Positions 1-14,421 of a stretch of DNA of 64,000 nt are shown here, one piece after another. How positions within the stretch are numbered: position 1 is the stretch's first letter; the number at the start of each line of letters is the position of its first letter. The stretch is from contig NC_026655.2 in assembly GCF_000004075.3 (NCBI RefSeq), positions 31,543,489 to 31,607,488 of the forward strand, written 5' to 3'. The notes under the pieces are model-generated. The model was not told where the DNA came from. It searched no databases and worked only from the letters and a program-made list of their open reading frames with translations. A program made the position numbers and the translations under genes. This DNA comes from Cucumis sativus (Eukaryota; Streptophyta; Magnoliopsida; Cucurbitales; Cucurbitaceae).

Positions 1-1471
1 TAGTTTGTACAAACGATGTGATCTTGAAATATTCATGTGGAGACAGGATCAAAGTATAGGCATCCTATATAAAGAGTTTACATAAGACTGAAGCCATGAA
101 ATAGTCACTTTTACATTATAACATCGTTGACCGTATAAAACTGACTATTATAATATTGATGCCCTAGATACTTAATCTTAATAATGAGTTAACTATGAAC
201 TTCTATTCACATGAAATTATTCTTAGATCTGCAAAGGTGAGGGCAGCTTAATAATGGGTCCAATAAGCTTTCCATTTTAAGAGTAAGATCGGATGGATAG
301 CTAGGGATATAGGGTGCAAGATGAAATTCACTCGTCACAGCTCCTCTTGAAGCTCCTTTCCTGAACCTCTAATCTAGCTCCAAAAGAGGGTGCAAGGGCT
401 GGCAAGCATTGCTATATCTTGACAATATTCATCACCGAACTTAATTTGTCTAACATGACTAGTAGTCACCACACAAATGCATGTTTGAAATGAACAACAC
501 AAGTTACATGCTTTTACTAACAACTTGAACTATCAGTTGCACCTTTTGTGAAACATCAGCGAAAACTTAAACATGATAATAACTCTTTTCACTAGACTGG
601 TCGCAACTTGTAATTTGAAATATAACATAAACATATTTTTCTTGGATCCTACTCAATGATCCAAGACTAACACACAATATACCTTAACAATATATATTAT
701 ACTAATTGACATGATAACAGTAAATTTAGTATTTGGGAATGCACAATCCATACCTGAAAAATGAGAAATCATTTGAAAGAATAACTCGATAGACTTAGTG
801 AGTGATAACTTAATAAAACATGCTTTCTAACAACAATTATATATAAACCAAAACTCCCTGTGTTTGTCCCTGACTCGTTAGGAAACCTCCCTTTTCACTT
901 ATATTTGGACAAGTGATAGGAAAACTTGTATGCAATTGACACATTTTTAGAAATAAGCGACGCATAAGGAAAAGTTAGCCCCTTTTATCGTCTACTTACT
1001 GCCTTAATTCTACATTCACACTAGCACTAAATTGAACACATACACACAAACAATTAGTTTTTTTTTTATGTAAACATGTTTATCAATGTAGTCGTTAGAG
1101 CAAGTCATCAAAGTTGATCGTTGATAATTGCCAACAGGTGGAGTCACTAAAAAACAATGGAGAAAATCTATGAAACATAAATACTTCACGTGAGGAAAAT
1201 AATTTATATTATATATGTATCATATACCAATACTTCCACATACTTCTCATATATGTATTTGACACACAATTTGGCATATCTTTTTTTATATTGACCTATC
1301 TAACATGTGATTTGACATATTTGTTTTTATGCCGACATAACTGACACACAATTTGATGTATTGTTTTTATGTTAACCGTTTTTTGAAAAAAAAAATGCAA
1401 GCACCCCATCTAATATTTTCCAACTTAAAATGAAATAACTTATCTAAAATGTTCATTCTCTTACCGAGAAG

Positions 1472-1605
1472 TAAATATAACCCTCTTGATTATCCTCCAC
1501 AATTTAACGAGATCTTGGAATCATCTTATCATCATCCTTACATTGGAGTCTTCACAAAGTTTCGTAAAATATAACTCTCTTGATTATCCTCTACAATTTA
1601 ACGAG
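1472..1605. repeat. Direct repeat, about 39 bp, two copies 95 bp apart
   Basis: A segment starting aaatataaccctcttgatta (1472-1510) recurs at 1567-1605 with two base changes. The spacer is unrelated. Origin unknown; it looks like a local duplication. Confidence 0.75.
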
Positions 1606-2469
1606 AAAAATAATTTATCTTCCTACCTTCCCCTAATCTTCTTCCTTTTCTCTAATCAATATTTATCTCCTTTCTATTACATTATATTGATTATTATACT
1701 TCAATATTTTGATGTTGTTTATCTGTATTGCACTCAAGTGTTTGCCATTACCATTAATTTGACACTTTATGATTTTTTTTATAGATTTAACAAATTAAAT
1801 TTATTATCTTTATGTTAAATTTACCTATATCCTAAAATTTTTGCGTATCAAAATCTTAGTTCATATTAGTACTATCGTATTATTTGTATCTGTATCTTAG
1901 ATGAAGTTCTTAATAAATGTACGAACTTCGACCTAAACAGTTATTTATCATGTGAAATTGGTGCACAAACCAACTAAAATCAATGCCTTAAGCAATCCCT
2001 TAGTAACAGTATAAACGGGTTAAGTTGGATTGGATCGAAAGGTATTTTAGAACCAACTCAAATTTTCAGGTTGATTGGGTTGGAAATGAACGTTCCCAAT
2101 CCAGCCAACTATAAAAATATAGTTGTATAACTCTTTTTTTTCATTTCGTTAAATTTAAAAAGCATTATGATATTATATCCATAAATTCACATATTATAAG
2201 TACAACGTTAATATAATAATACTTAACAAAAGATTTTAAAACATCAAGTGGTTGAGAGTCTGATATGAATCAAACTTCTAAAATCAAAAAACATTCTAAC
2301 CTCATATTATAAAACTTAATAGAAATATATACAATACTCGAGCAGATTTCTCAAATTTTTATAGATAATAATAATAATAAAATAACTCATCCCAACCCAA
2401 ATGAACCCAACACTTATAAACAGGTTTGACTGTGCTATGAAGTAAAATTAAAACACTATATGGCTTCCT

Positions 2470-2830
2470 TTTATCGTACAACCTGATATTAGGGCATTAA
2501 AAGAGTCGAGACCCACCCCTGTCGCTTCATTGCTCTCTAAATAAACCATATTTGAAAGAAACTATATACCGATTGAGAAAAAAAATCTCAAATTAGAGTG
2601 CAAACGTTAACCCAAACCAACGAAAATCAAAGTCTCAAACAGCCCTTTGGTACTAAAAACCAAGTGAAATGCAAATGTAGTGAACTGCTTTAATTTAGTC
2701 GTCCAACCTAATATTAGGGCTCTAAATGGGTCAGGTCCCAACCCAGTTTCTTCCTGATGGGGTCAGGTCATTCTCAAAAAACACAGTATTTCAAAGGAAC
2801 TATATGGCGATTTAAAGAAAATTCTCAGAA
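2470..2830. repeat. Degenerate direct duplication, about 110 bp
   Basis: The block beginning tcgtacaacctgatattagg (about 2474) is echoed by tcgtccaacctaatattagg (about 2699). Both continue through an 'accca' stretch and a 'gaactatat' stretch into an A-rich end. Identity is moderate, so this is an old duplication or two copies of one dispersed repeat. Confidence 0.5.
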
Positions 2831-3269
2831 CATATTCCGCTCCTCGTATTTAGAAGGTTTTTCTAATCACATCTTCCTTCTTAGGAGAGAGAGTGGGGTC
2901 AGGAGAAAGAGAGAGGAGCGGAGGGCAAATAACTCATCTATGTGAGCGAGAGATAGAGAAGCTCGAACTGGTCCACCGGTTTGATTCACCTCATATTTTG
3001 CTCAAAAGATCAAGGCATCATCACTCATATATAAAAACCAATTTTCAAATTTCTCTCACTCGCCTTTCAGAAGAGTCGAGGAAGCAAAACACAACTTCAA
3101 CCACTTTTTATAATGAAACTTTTGATAACTATAAAATATATGGTCACTAATGTCAAAATTGTTCCCTGCAAAAAACTCCCCAAATTCAAAATTAATGGCT
3201 AAAACATTGGTGTCAATAATCAACCAGACATGGATTTCATTGGCAGTGCCCAACACCACTTAAGAATTA

Positions 3270-5224
<1,955 letters not shown>

Positions 5225-5341
5225 TATCGTTGACGAATGTGATGAAGTGAAGTGAAGTGAATCGTAGCAGAGAGCAAGAAGACGAAGGTTCGGCAAAGAG
5301 GAAAGAATCAGATAGTGATGAAACCTTGAGTTATAGTGATG

Positions 5342-5393
5342 AAACCCTAGGAGTTGCCGCCATTGTTGCTATAATGGGTTGTTGTTATGGGCT
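5342..5393 (-). promoter_or_regulatory. Telo-box plus site II-like element upstream of RPS24
   Basis: AAACCCTA lies at 5342-5349, about 118 bp before the RPS24 start codon. TGGGCT, which reads AGCCCA on the gene strand, lies at 5388-5393. Telo-boxes paired with site II (TGGGCC/T) elements are known promoter features of plant ribosomal protein and other growth-related genes, bound by TRB/PURA-type and TCP factors respectively. The sequence matches are seen directly; function here is inferred. Confidence 0.55.
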
Positions 5394-6190
5394 TTCCTTC
5401 GAAGCCCGTCATTAAGGGCCACCTAAAATTTTCAAAATTTCAGGGTCTATTTTCTCTTTTTTTAAAAAAAAAAAAACGAAGAATTTAGACCCAAATTTTT
5501 CTTTTTTAATTATTTCTTTACCAGAGAGACTTTCAGTTTATGGTCGTAGTAATTAATTCCTTGTATTATAATCCACATCCAAAATAACGAGACAAATCCA
5601 CTAATCAAGTAGATAATCCACTTGTTTATTAATGAAAAAGACGAAGCTCAACCTATATACAAAAGATCTAGGATGTCATAAATGTTCTCTATTAATATAT
5701 GGTTGACTAACATATTTGATATACTTAATAATGATCCACTCAACTCATGTTGTTGACAATTTTGTCAATCGTGTTATGGTTAAATTAGGAGTAAGCATGA
5801 CGGACCAAAAAACTGAGTCGAACAACCAAATCAAAGTCGGTTGATCCAAAAATGAGGAATCAATTTGGTAAAGTTTCAAAAAAGAAATTTCTTAGTGTTA
5901 AATTGACTAACATTTACATATTGATGATTGAAGTCGATTTAAACATTTACTAATCATAGTCAATTTAATGGTGGTTTGGTCGAAAAACCAATTCCTACCT
6001 ACCGATGAACACTCCTAAGTTATATTAACAATAAACTTGATACACTTAATTGATAAGTATTCATGATACATTTGACTAATATATTGCTAATAAACTTGGT
6101 AATCGTACAATCTTTTTGTATGGATGATATATTGTTGACGTACTTGATACTTTAATAAACTTGAAAATTATGCACGCATTTATATTGCAG

Positions 6191-6330
6191 ATACACTTAA
6201 CTCATATACTATAGATATATATTGCAGATACACTTAACTCATACGGCTGATAAACTTGATATACACTTAACTCATATACTATAGATATATATTGCAGATA
6301 CACTTAACTCATACGGCTGATAAACTTGAT
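6191..6330. repeat. Perfect 70-bp tandem duplication
   Basis: Bases 6191-6260 and 6261-6330 are identical over all 70 positions (unit starts atacacttaactcatatact). Identity without a single change suggests a recent event, unlike the degenerate related phrases flanking it. Confidence 0.95.
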
Positions 6331-6926
6331 AGTAGTACATGTTTCTATTGATGAAACACTTGACTAATATGATATAGTTAAAATATATCAAGCTTAATAA
6401 TTTTTCTTTTTAACTAAATACTATCGATGGTCAAGAAAAACTAGTTCGACGAATTCTAACTATTTTGGAAAGTGAAAACATATGTTACTTTCCCAGGTGG
6501 ATTGATGCCATGCCGTAGGTCTGATCATTCCTTGCAGACAAACATCAATCATCCAATAGATCAGATTGCAAAAGGAAAAAAATTCTGAACAGAACTATAC
6601 CAACAAATGGGTGAATCAAATATATTGCCAGGCTAATGTTACAAACATTACTGACTTCCTATGACACGATTACAGTCCTTTGTACATGGGACCATCTTTT
6701 TGCACCTTTTGCGCACATAGTTACTCTGTTAGTGTGTGAGAAATCACCTACAAAACTGAGGTTTTACTAGTGCTAGATTGATTGGCCAACTTGATCGTTG
6801 GTGCCCCGGGGCGCCAATGCTTGTATTACCGAACTCCCTTCCTGAGGTGGCCAAGTAAATTTCGTGTCGTTTAAGTTACATCGTGTTCCCATCATTTCCT
6901 TTTTCCCTTTGGAAGAAAGAGAATTC

Positions 6927-9900
6927 TCATAAGTTGTCTTCTATTTCATCAGGTACATGCAGCTTCTCGATGGCAGCCTGTTAACAATTGAGAGATTAGA
7001 AATAGAAGGCAACACCCTCTAAAACTTCAGAACACGAGATAAAAACTGTCGATTTGCCATGCCTCGTGTTTGTGTGAAAATCTGAGAATGGAAAAAATTT
7101 GGATATGCAAGAGGATCACCTTAATGGTAGCTACATCAGCGGCAGATGGTTTTAAATCCAAGGCAAGACCAAAATGAAGCATTGCTTTCTCGTGCATGTA
7201 CCGTCTTTTGTAGATCTTACCCATCAAAGCATACACACTGCTTTCTCGAGGTGCGTATTCTTTAAGCTCCTCTAGAACTTGTAAAGCTTCATCGAAACGT
7301 TCCAGGCTTACAAGTATGTTAGCTTTCTGATACATGGGAAGTGGGTTCTTCTTATCTGCTAGGATGGCCTTCTCCATCATCATCATGGCATCCTCACTTC
7401 TCTAAAACATCAGTGAACAATTTCATCAGGTTATTGAAGTAAACCATCTTTCATGAAGCAGCCATACTACTCCTGAATGTGACAGACAAATGGACGAACC
7501 TTCAAAGCGTGCAAAGAAGTACCAAGATATGACATTACAACAGAAGAACGAGGATTTATTTGGAAAGCCATTCGGAAGTGGTGCTCAGAGAACTCAAATT
7601 TCTCTTGTCGAAGATATATCATCCCAAGTCCGTACCAGGAGTTATAGTGTCTAGAATCTACTCGTAGAGCACTCTGGTAGCTCTTGATTCCATTCTCAAA
7701 ATCTTCCAACGCCACATATCTGAGTTAAAAATATGATTTGACAATAATAAATAAGTGGCTGGAATGACAAGACCAAAAGTTCACTGCATTAACGAAAATC
7801 TCCACTGCTAACTCCATAAAATGACACAAAGGGCAGAGTGCGTACTCGTGTCCACAAAGGGTGTGAGCGTAGGCAAATCTTGGATTTAGCTGGACAGCAC
7901 GCTGGAAATTTTTTAACGCAGTTTCATGATCTTTCTGCAAGCTGTAGCAGTTTCCCATGGCACACCTGCATTTCCACAAATGCAAGATAAAAATAATACG
8001 CAACTCCTTTATGGAAAATAAAACGGTAGCTGAAAAAAATGGACAATAAAAATTAGAGGGGAGGGGGGGAAGTGGCATATCTACCAAGATTGAGGAGCTA
8101 AGCGGTCAGTCGATATTAATTCCTGAGCAAGGTAGCTTAGTTTCATGTCTTCCTTTAAATGCTGCAACAAAATCAGTAGAAATTTAGTGAAGGAAACCCG
8201 CCCACATTAGGCAAGGAAAGAGGAAAGCAGTTTTGGAGCTCAAAGCAGTAAGCACAAATCACACACACACATCATATTTATACGACTTAAAAAGAGCAAA
8301 TTAGAGGATTAACATTTCAATTTTAGTACATAATAAAAACAAATGAAGAGAAGATAAGTGTGCTCTAAATAATACTGCACAGAAAACAAGATCAACAAAC
8401 ATAAACTCCCCAGTTTGTGTCCATCCAGTGGCTTCATCAGAGCAGCCACTCAGAAAGGTTTTTATGCCTCTCTTTAATCCTCCACCAAAGCCTTTAAAGT
8501 TAAAACCTTAAGCTACTGGTTTGCAGAGACAATTTGTTCAAGATACCAATAAAAAGAACACTCACATAAAGAACTGTAGAATACACATCCATTCCTTCCA
8601 AACTGTGAGGTGAAGCATGGCGAGCAAGACTGAAAGCTCGATCAGCTTCTAAGTAATCTACCAATTCAAAATACACTTTTCCAACCTGCAATTCAGACAT
8701 GCCAAAGTAGCCAGTGAGGGTATAGCATCATTGGCCAGAACTCGCAACGCAATCAAATAAACTAATTATTATTACAAATAACAGGTCATGTAATCCAATG
8801 GTCACCATTAGTCACTAAGAAAATAGAAAATTATATGATAGTATAAGGTTTCATAAGAATGAAAAGGATGACCAATATTATACAAATAGGCCCAGAAGTG
8901 AAAGGAATCAAGTGCCAGAATATATTTCTGATAGTTACATGCAGAGAAGAAGCAAACTGTTTGAATATTTGTTCGACAGAAATAATCACCAAGAGCTGTC
9001 TAGACAGTGAGAAAATAGCACTGCAACCATTTTATCTAGAAAGCAAAAATGACCATTCATGTCAAGGGATCATGAAAGTTGCATATGGTACCTGTGAAAG
9101 CACCCAGCCCGTACTGTAATGCTTGTAAGGAAGTTTATGGTAGACATCCAGGGCATCCTGTACAATCAAGAAGCTGTCTTGTGATAATCATTACAGTTGA
9201 CGGCATACTTCATCAGTTATAGTCCAAAATATTTTTCCACTATCCTTTCAGTGAATAATTTGTAAAAGCTATTTCATCAACAATTAGTATTGAAACCTGG
9301 CATCTGAACAGGCACGAAAGCCTATATCCTTCTCCTAATATTCTCAGGAGGCCTAATATTTCTGATGCGCCATTAATTATTTTAGCATCATTTGTGAGAC
9401 TTCCTCCAACTGATTTATTTGCTCCTTGCTCAAGAGTTCTATTATCACTAGAAGGTGATGAACTAGAGACGGATAGTGAGGCATTGGAACGAGAATCATC
9501 AAAAGCTTCATTTTGAATACCTATAATAATAGTCATAGATAACAAAATAAGATGCCCATCATTACCAAACAAGAATATACAATTGTAAGAAATTGAACTT
9601 CATAATCAATGTTAAGTTTATGTTATTGGTAGAAAACCGACAAACAAGCATTGCTACTAAAACATGAGTGAATCCTTAATGAATATTTTCATACGTCATA
9701 GTCATTAACTCTAATCAAGTTCTATGGCAAGTTAGCTTCTTTAATGTTTTGTGGAGTATTCAACTAGAGATGAACAAGAAAAGTTTAGAGAGGTTAACTG
9801 TTGGACGAGGAGGTTTGGTAGGTGGCCAGGCTTGAAGCCTCTTGATGAAATTTGGTCACTAGGCCTTTTTATAATTATGAGCGAGGTCTTGTTCTTGTAG

Positions 9901-12900
9901 ATTGGAATCCTTTTTTGTAGTTCGCTTGAACTTCTTATGTTCAACTTCTTTTTTTGTATATTTTTTCATGTCTCTCAATAAAAGACACATTGAATTGGAG
10001 TCCTTTTTGTAGTTAGTTTTAGAAACCTTCTTGGTTTGACCCTTGTATACATCCATTTTTTCAATAAAAATTATACCTTCTTACCAAGGGGGAAAAATAA
10101 ACCAATTGTTAGAACATCCATATCACTCTTCTCATGGGGTGGATGCACAATGTTAAATTTGAATCATACATTGTGTTTTCAACAATTCTTTTAGTAAATG
10201 CCAAAATTATTGAATAAATGAATAAAAACCAATATCCTTAGATAGCCAAGATTTGGAGCACATAACTATATATACATACGATAATATCATTTCCATTTAC
10301 TCTGCAAGGGAACACTAAATTCTGAGCCATTCAGCAAAATTATTTTGACAAGATGAGCATTTCCTAGTACTAGCTACCCTGCTTTAGCTAACCATCTACT
10401 CGTATCAATCAAAAGTCAAAAGGCATTCAAAATATTTACTATTTATTCACAATATACATGAACATTACTATTTGATTTATATTTAATATTTCATATAGAA
10501 TAAAAAGAAATTAGGAAAGAACACAATAATACAAGTACGAGAGTGATTGACAATTTGACATGGATTGCTAGAAAATAGTTTAAATCACAAAATTGACCTA
10601 ACCTAACATTGGCTACACAGTTAAAGAATATTTCTACATTACACTGGGTTAGGCAATCCAAAGTTAAGCACTCCACAAGTAGTCATCATTCTCTATCCCA
10701 AAAGGCCAAAATAACAGCCAGAGATTTGCTAAAACAAAATAAAGTATGATCGAATGAGCAAACTGTAACCTAATAGCTAAAACATGTTAAATTGGTGGGA
10801 ATTTACTTTCATCAAATAACCCCTGAAAATAAAATCATTTCACTGCAGGATATCATAATGATTTCAGTACTCAAATTATTGTCCAATAGGTGGGTACACA
10901 ACAATCTGACAAAGGATTGTGCATATTTGAACAAACAGCAGATGAAAGTGGACAAAAGGATTTGTTACCTTCATCAATATTCTCATTTGCAAAGGACTGT
11001 CCTTTGCGAACGGCCATAGAACGAAATGTAATAGAATTCAACTTGGAACCACCAAGATATTTGGTAGAATTGGTAGTTCCATTGTTAGCAGCTCCTGCAC
11101 CACTTGCGTTTGTGTTGGCACCTGTTTCTCCAGCAAGTCTGCTACTTCTTCGAGGGCCAGAATCAGAGAATAACCTCCCTGAAATCTGAAGACAGGAAAA
11201 AATACTATGGATATGATTCCGAATCCAATATATACAAAGCAGAGAGAGAGAGTTACATTCTGATTCTGCTGTAAATTTTTATACCGATTTTACCTTGCGT
11301 AATTTCCCTTCATCTACAAATTTCCTTCTAGGAGCTTGTATGATAGGGTTGACAGTTGACCTTGAACCATCTGTACCAAGTGAGTTCAGACTAGATCCAT
11401 TCTGCTGTGTATTTCTGCATAAGGGTGGAGGAGCAATGGCAGATAACTGCAAGTTCTAACCAATGAGGAATTAGTCACAAAATGTGATGCAAAAGAGATG
11501 AGCATAGACAATGAGTAAAAGGTGAGTCTCACCAACATGCCAATATTCATCCTAAGACACCAAATGATAATTATGCAAAGGAAAAAAGATAAACTGGGGA
11601 CATAATATAGAACCAGAAATAGATATCCACAATATATCACCTAACCAATAGGCCAATATTTATCCTTTGACACCAAAAAAGACACTAAAGGAGAAACCTA
11701 CGCTACAAAGTATGTTATTACATGAAAAAAAAAAAAAAAAAAAAACTACACTTAAATGTTTGGTAAGAGGATGAAGGAAAGGAACAGAAACAGGGAAAAC
11801 AATCTGCACCTCAGCAAGCCATAGAGTCACTAATGCATAGTTCAAATAAACCTTGGCAAACAATCACCATCAACATTCAAGGCACAAACTCAATAATAGC
11901 TTACATGATCTATAATCACTCTTACATACCTGCGCAGCTACAGGTGAAGGGGTGTTATAAAATGATATATTTGAACTGCCATTTGCAATTTGACTTGCAG
12001 GTCCTCCCAAGTTAACCTGCCCATGATAATTTGTAGGAATATCTCTTAAATTGTTGATTTGTGCTTGTTTTGATTGCCTTGACCGGACATCATCTGGATT
12101 ATTATTCCTAGCAGAAGCTGAGTTCAGATCATCATTTAATGTCTGCAAGTTTTCAAATCTATTATGCAGACACTGCTTCTGTATGCAAAGAACAGCCGCT
12201 TCACCAAAAACTGAAGATGCATCTTCAGCAGCACCTAAGATAGTTTACCGAAAAAGAATTCACTTATCCTCAAGGGAAATAAATATTAGTCAACAAACAA
12301 ACTGTCATCAGTAGTAAAAAGAAAAGAAATAGCTTAATAACATACGACGTACCTTGTGATAAAATTATACACACAACTAAAGTATCATGAGAGACAGCTA
12401 TACAAATCTAATCTACTTAAACTTGAAACAAATCAGTTCAATCTGAGAGATCATTTCCTACAACTTGGAGATTTGTATATACCTAATACACAAAGTTCCT
12501 CGTAAGCGCACCACATCAAAGGATCTAGAGATAATGCCTGCTGAAAATGTTGAATAGCACTTCTCCTTCTGTCAGTGTACCTGTAACGAGACAATCCACA
12601 CACCTAATAGTTATGAAGGGAAACTGAAGAGTAATAGCATTATGAAAAAGAAAATCTGCTCAGCTAACAAAGTAGTCTCTACACAAAAAAGACCGCCGAT
12701 ACATAACATCTCCGTATCTAAATATGTCTCAAGTGAAGGAAAATCAATGCATGAAAGTTACTAGAACAAAGATAAAAATATAATAGCAACCTGTAAATAA
12801 GCCCAAGAAGGTAATGACCTGCTGCACCATTTGGAATCTGCAAAAAAACATATACAATAGAAATTATCTCCCAGATTACGCACAAGATAAACTAGGTACC

Positions 12901-14268
12901 ACATGATAGATATAGACATTATTTTCAGGACAGAAAAAATAAAGTACAATAAAAAATACAGGTGAGATCCCGATCCCACACAAATCATGTTACAAAAGAC
13001 CATAACAGCAATAAATTTTACTCTCTAAGATGAGAAAGAAGGTAAGCAAAAGAATTTACAGTGAATATTCATTCTTCAATACCTCAGCACCAGGTTCGTT
13101 GGGTGGACATAGTGCAGCCTCCGCATCGTGAAGAAGATCCATCTGAAAGCATGATATTGCAAACAAGTAGCGGGATTGAGCCATTTGCGTTCCTTCATAT
13201 CAGTATGGAGAAGAAAAAAGGGAAAGTTCATAGATGAGAAATACTTGGGCAAGCTAATGATAAAAGTGCAAAAGAGAAGTCGTTAAAACTTTAAAGGAAT
13301 GTAATAATTTCAGCTATAAAAACCTTAATTCGCAACAAGGATCGTACAGAACTGAACATCAATCCTGCTTACCTTTTAATATATGGTATGCAGCATAAGC
13401 CTGATTGTTCTGCAAAAAACAGCCTGCCAGTAACTGCAAATTTGTCTGTGGAAATAAAACGAGAAATCATACAAATGTTGAAAGGAAGTGTTTCAGTTTT
13501 TAAATAACAATGAAGAAATAAAGGGAAAAAATACCAAAAGATAATAATCAAAGTCAAGACAGGAGAGAAAGCAAAGATTATCTTTGATCACTTGCATACA
13601 TACATTAAAAACTCTATGGAATTGGCTACCCTTAAACCTGTTTTCAACTTTTCTTTTAATATCTGATTCTTTTCGAACAAAATTCAACCAGAGGTCTGGT
13701 GATATACAATCAGCAACAATTCAAAATGTTGGTTGTAAAAGCCCATTTTCCTAAAGTTTGATCTTCAAAAAATAACGCTGTAAAGAAGAAAAAAAAAAAA
13801 ACAGATTTACATATTTTGACGCTACGAAAACACAAAATACATTTTTGGGGGGAAAGAGGAAGTGGAAGCTATAATTAAGTAAAACAAAACTACAGAGCAT
13901 CAAATATACGAGGCGCACTACACATCCAATTTGCACAAGCAGCGTAAACGTCCTACTTTACTCTAAACTACCAACGAACAAAAAAACTAAAAAAAAAAGA
14001 AAAAAAAGAAAAATGGGTACACAGAAAGACCTACCCCAGGCGGATTTCGAAAATCCACCCCATAGTTTCCCCAATTAGAAATAGCTAGCGTTTGTAAGAA
14101 ACAGAAGAGCTAAACATGAAAGGGAATTAGTGAATTTGAAAAGAAGAAGAAGAGATGTAGAACCTCAGATGGGAACTCGGAGCAGAGTCTCTCGCACATG
14201 AAAATGGCATTCCGGTACATGAAATGACGAAGACTGTGATGAACACAGTCTGTAAGTATGGTTTCCAT
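6927..14268 (-). CDS. CDC27B: Anaphase-promoting complex subunit 3 (CDC27B/HOBBIT type)
   Basis: TPR scaffold subunit of the APC/C ubiquitin ligase, which binds CDH1/CDC20-type activators and drives destruction of cyclins and securin in the nucleus. Sixteen exons, right to left: 14164-14268, 13373-13445, 13083-13192, 12791-12837, 12483-12580, 11930-12234, 11294-11446, 10969-11185, 9297-9520, 9092-9157, 8566-8685, 8085-8161, 7846-7965, 7500-7719, 7120-7401, 6927-6977. They sum to 2268 nt, 755 residues, close to Arabidopsis HOBBIT, and all phases join. The product starts METILTDCVHHSLRHFMYRN. TPR units occupy about residues 1-150 and 466-745, for example NPRFAYAHTLCGHEY and DSRHYNSWYGLGMIYL. 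The middle (about 160-440) is Ser/Asn-rich and low in structure, as in the family. A CTT-rich microsatellite lies in the 5' leader and a palindromic G-box upstream. CDC27A is the alternative; the N-terminus and length favour the B/HBT form. Confidence 0.95.
9740..10075 (+). mobile_element. Possible retroelement 3' fragment in CDC27B intron 8
   Basis: Within the 1.4 kb intron 9521-10968 is a T-rich segment with a duplicated phrase (attggaatccttttttgtag near 9901 and attggagtcctttttgtagt near 9994) and two CAATAAAA polyadenylation-like sites, near 9975 and 10060. It resembles the 3' end of a plant non-LTR element read on the plus strand, opposite to the host gene. No coding domain is visible, so the class is a guess. 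Confidence 0.25.
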
Positions 14269-14310
14269 GGGCGCTTGGATTCAGTGAGAGAGGAACGAAG
14301 GAGGAGGAGG

Positions 14311-14340
14311 AAGAAGAAGAAGAAGAAGAAGAAGAAGAAG
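14311..14340. repeat. (AAG)10 microsatellite in the CDC27B 5' leader
   Basis: Ten perfect AAG triplets, preceded by GAG triplets, lie 43 bp upstream of the CDC27B start codon. On the gene strand this reads as a CTT tract, a common and often length-variable feature of plant 5' UTRs. Confidence 0.9.
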
Positions 14341-14405
14341 AGAGGTTGTGGCTTTTGGGGGCTCCTCAGGTTCAAATCGGTGTTACCTCATTTTTCAAAA
14401 AAATA

Positions 14406-14421
14406 CGGGTCACGTGACCCG
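14406..14421. promoter_or_regulatory. 16-bp perfect palindrome with G-box core
   Basis: CGGGTCACGTGACCCG is its own reverse complement and carries CACGTG at its centre. It lies about 138 bp upstream of the CDC27B ATG. G-boxes are bound by plant bHLH (including PIF) and bZIP factors. The flanking bases extend the symmetry well past the 6-bp core. Confidence 0.6.

Larger units (their letters stand above)
5225..6926. other. Intergenic between RPS24 and CDC27B
   Basis: The left part is the RPS24 5' UTR and promoter. From about 5690 to 6360 the DNA is a low-complexity series of phrases like 'cttgatacact' and 'tgactaatat', ending in a perfect 70-bp tandem duplication. From about 6500 to 6926 is the likely CDC27B 3' UTR. 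No coding gene is seen. Confidence 0.6.

Noticed and set aside
10491..10676. Hydrophobic open frame inside CDC27B intron 8
   Set aside because: Short and AT-rich, with no family resemblance and no splice support.
14127..14375. Open frame with a long Phe run opposite the CDC27B start
   Set aside because: The Phe run is the CTT microsatellite in the 5' leader. The frame overlaps exon 1 in a different phase.
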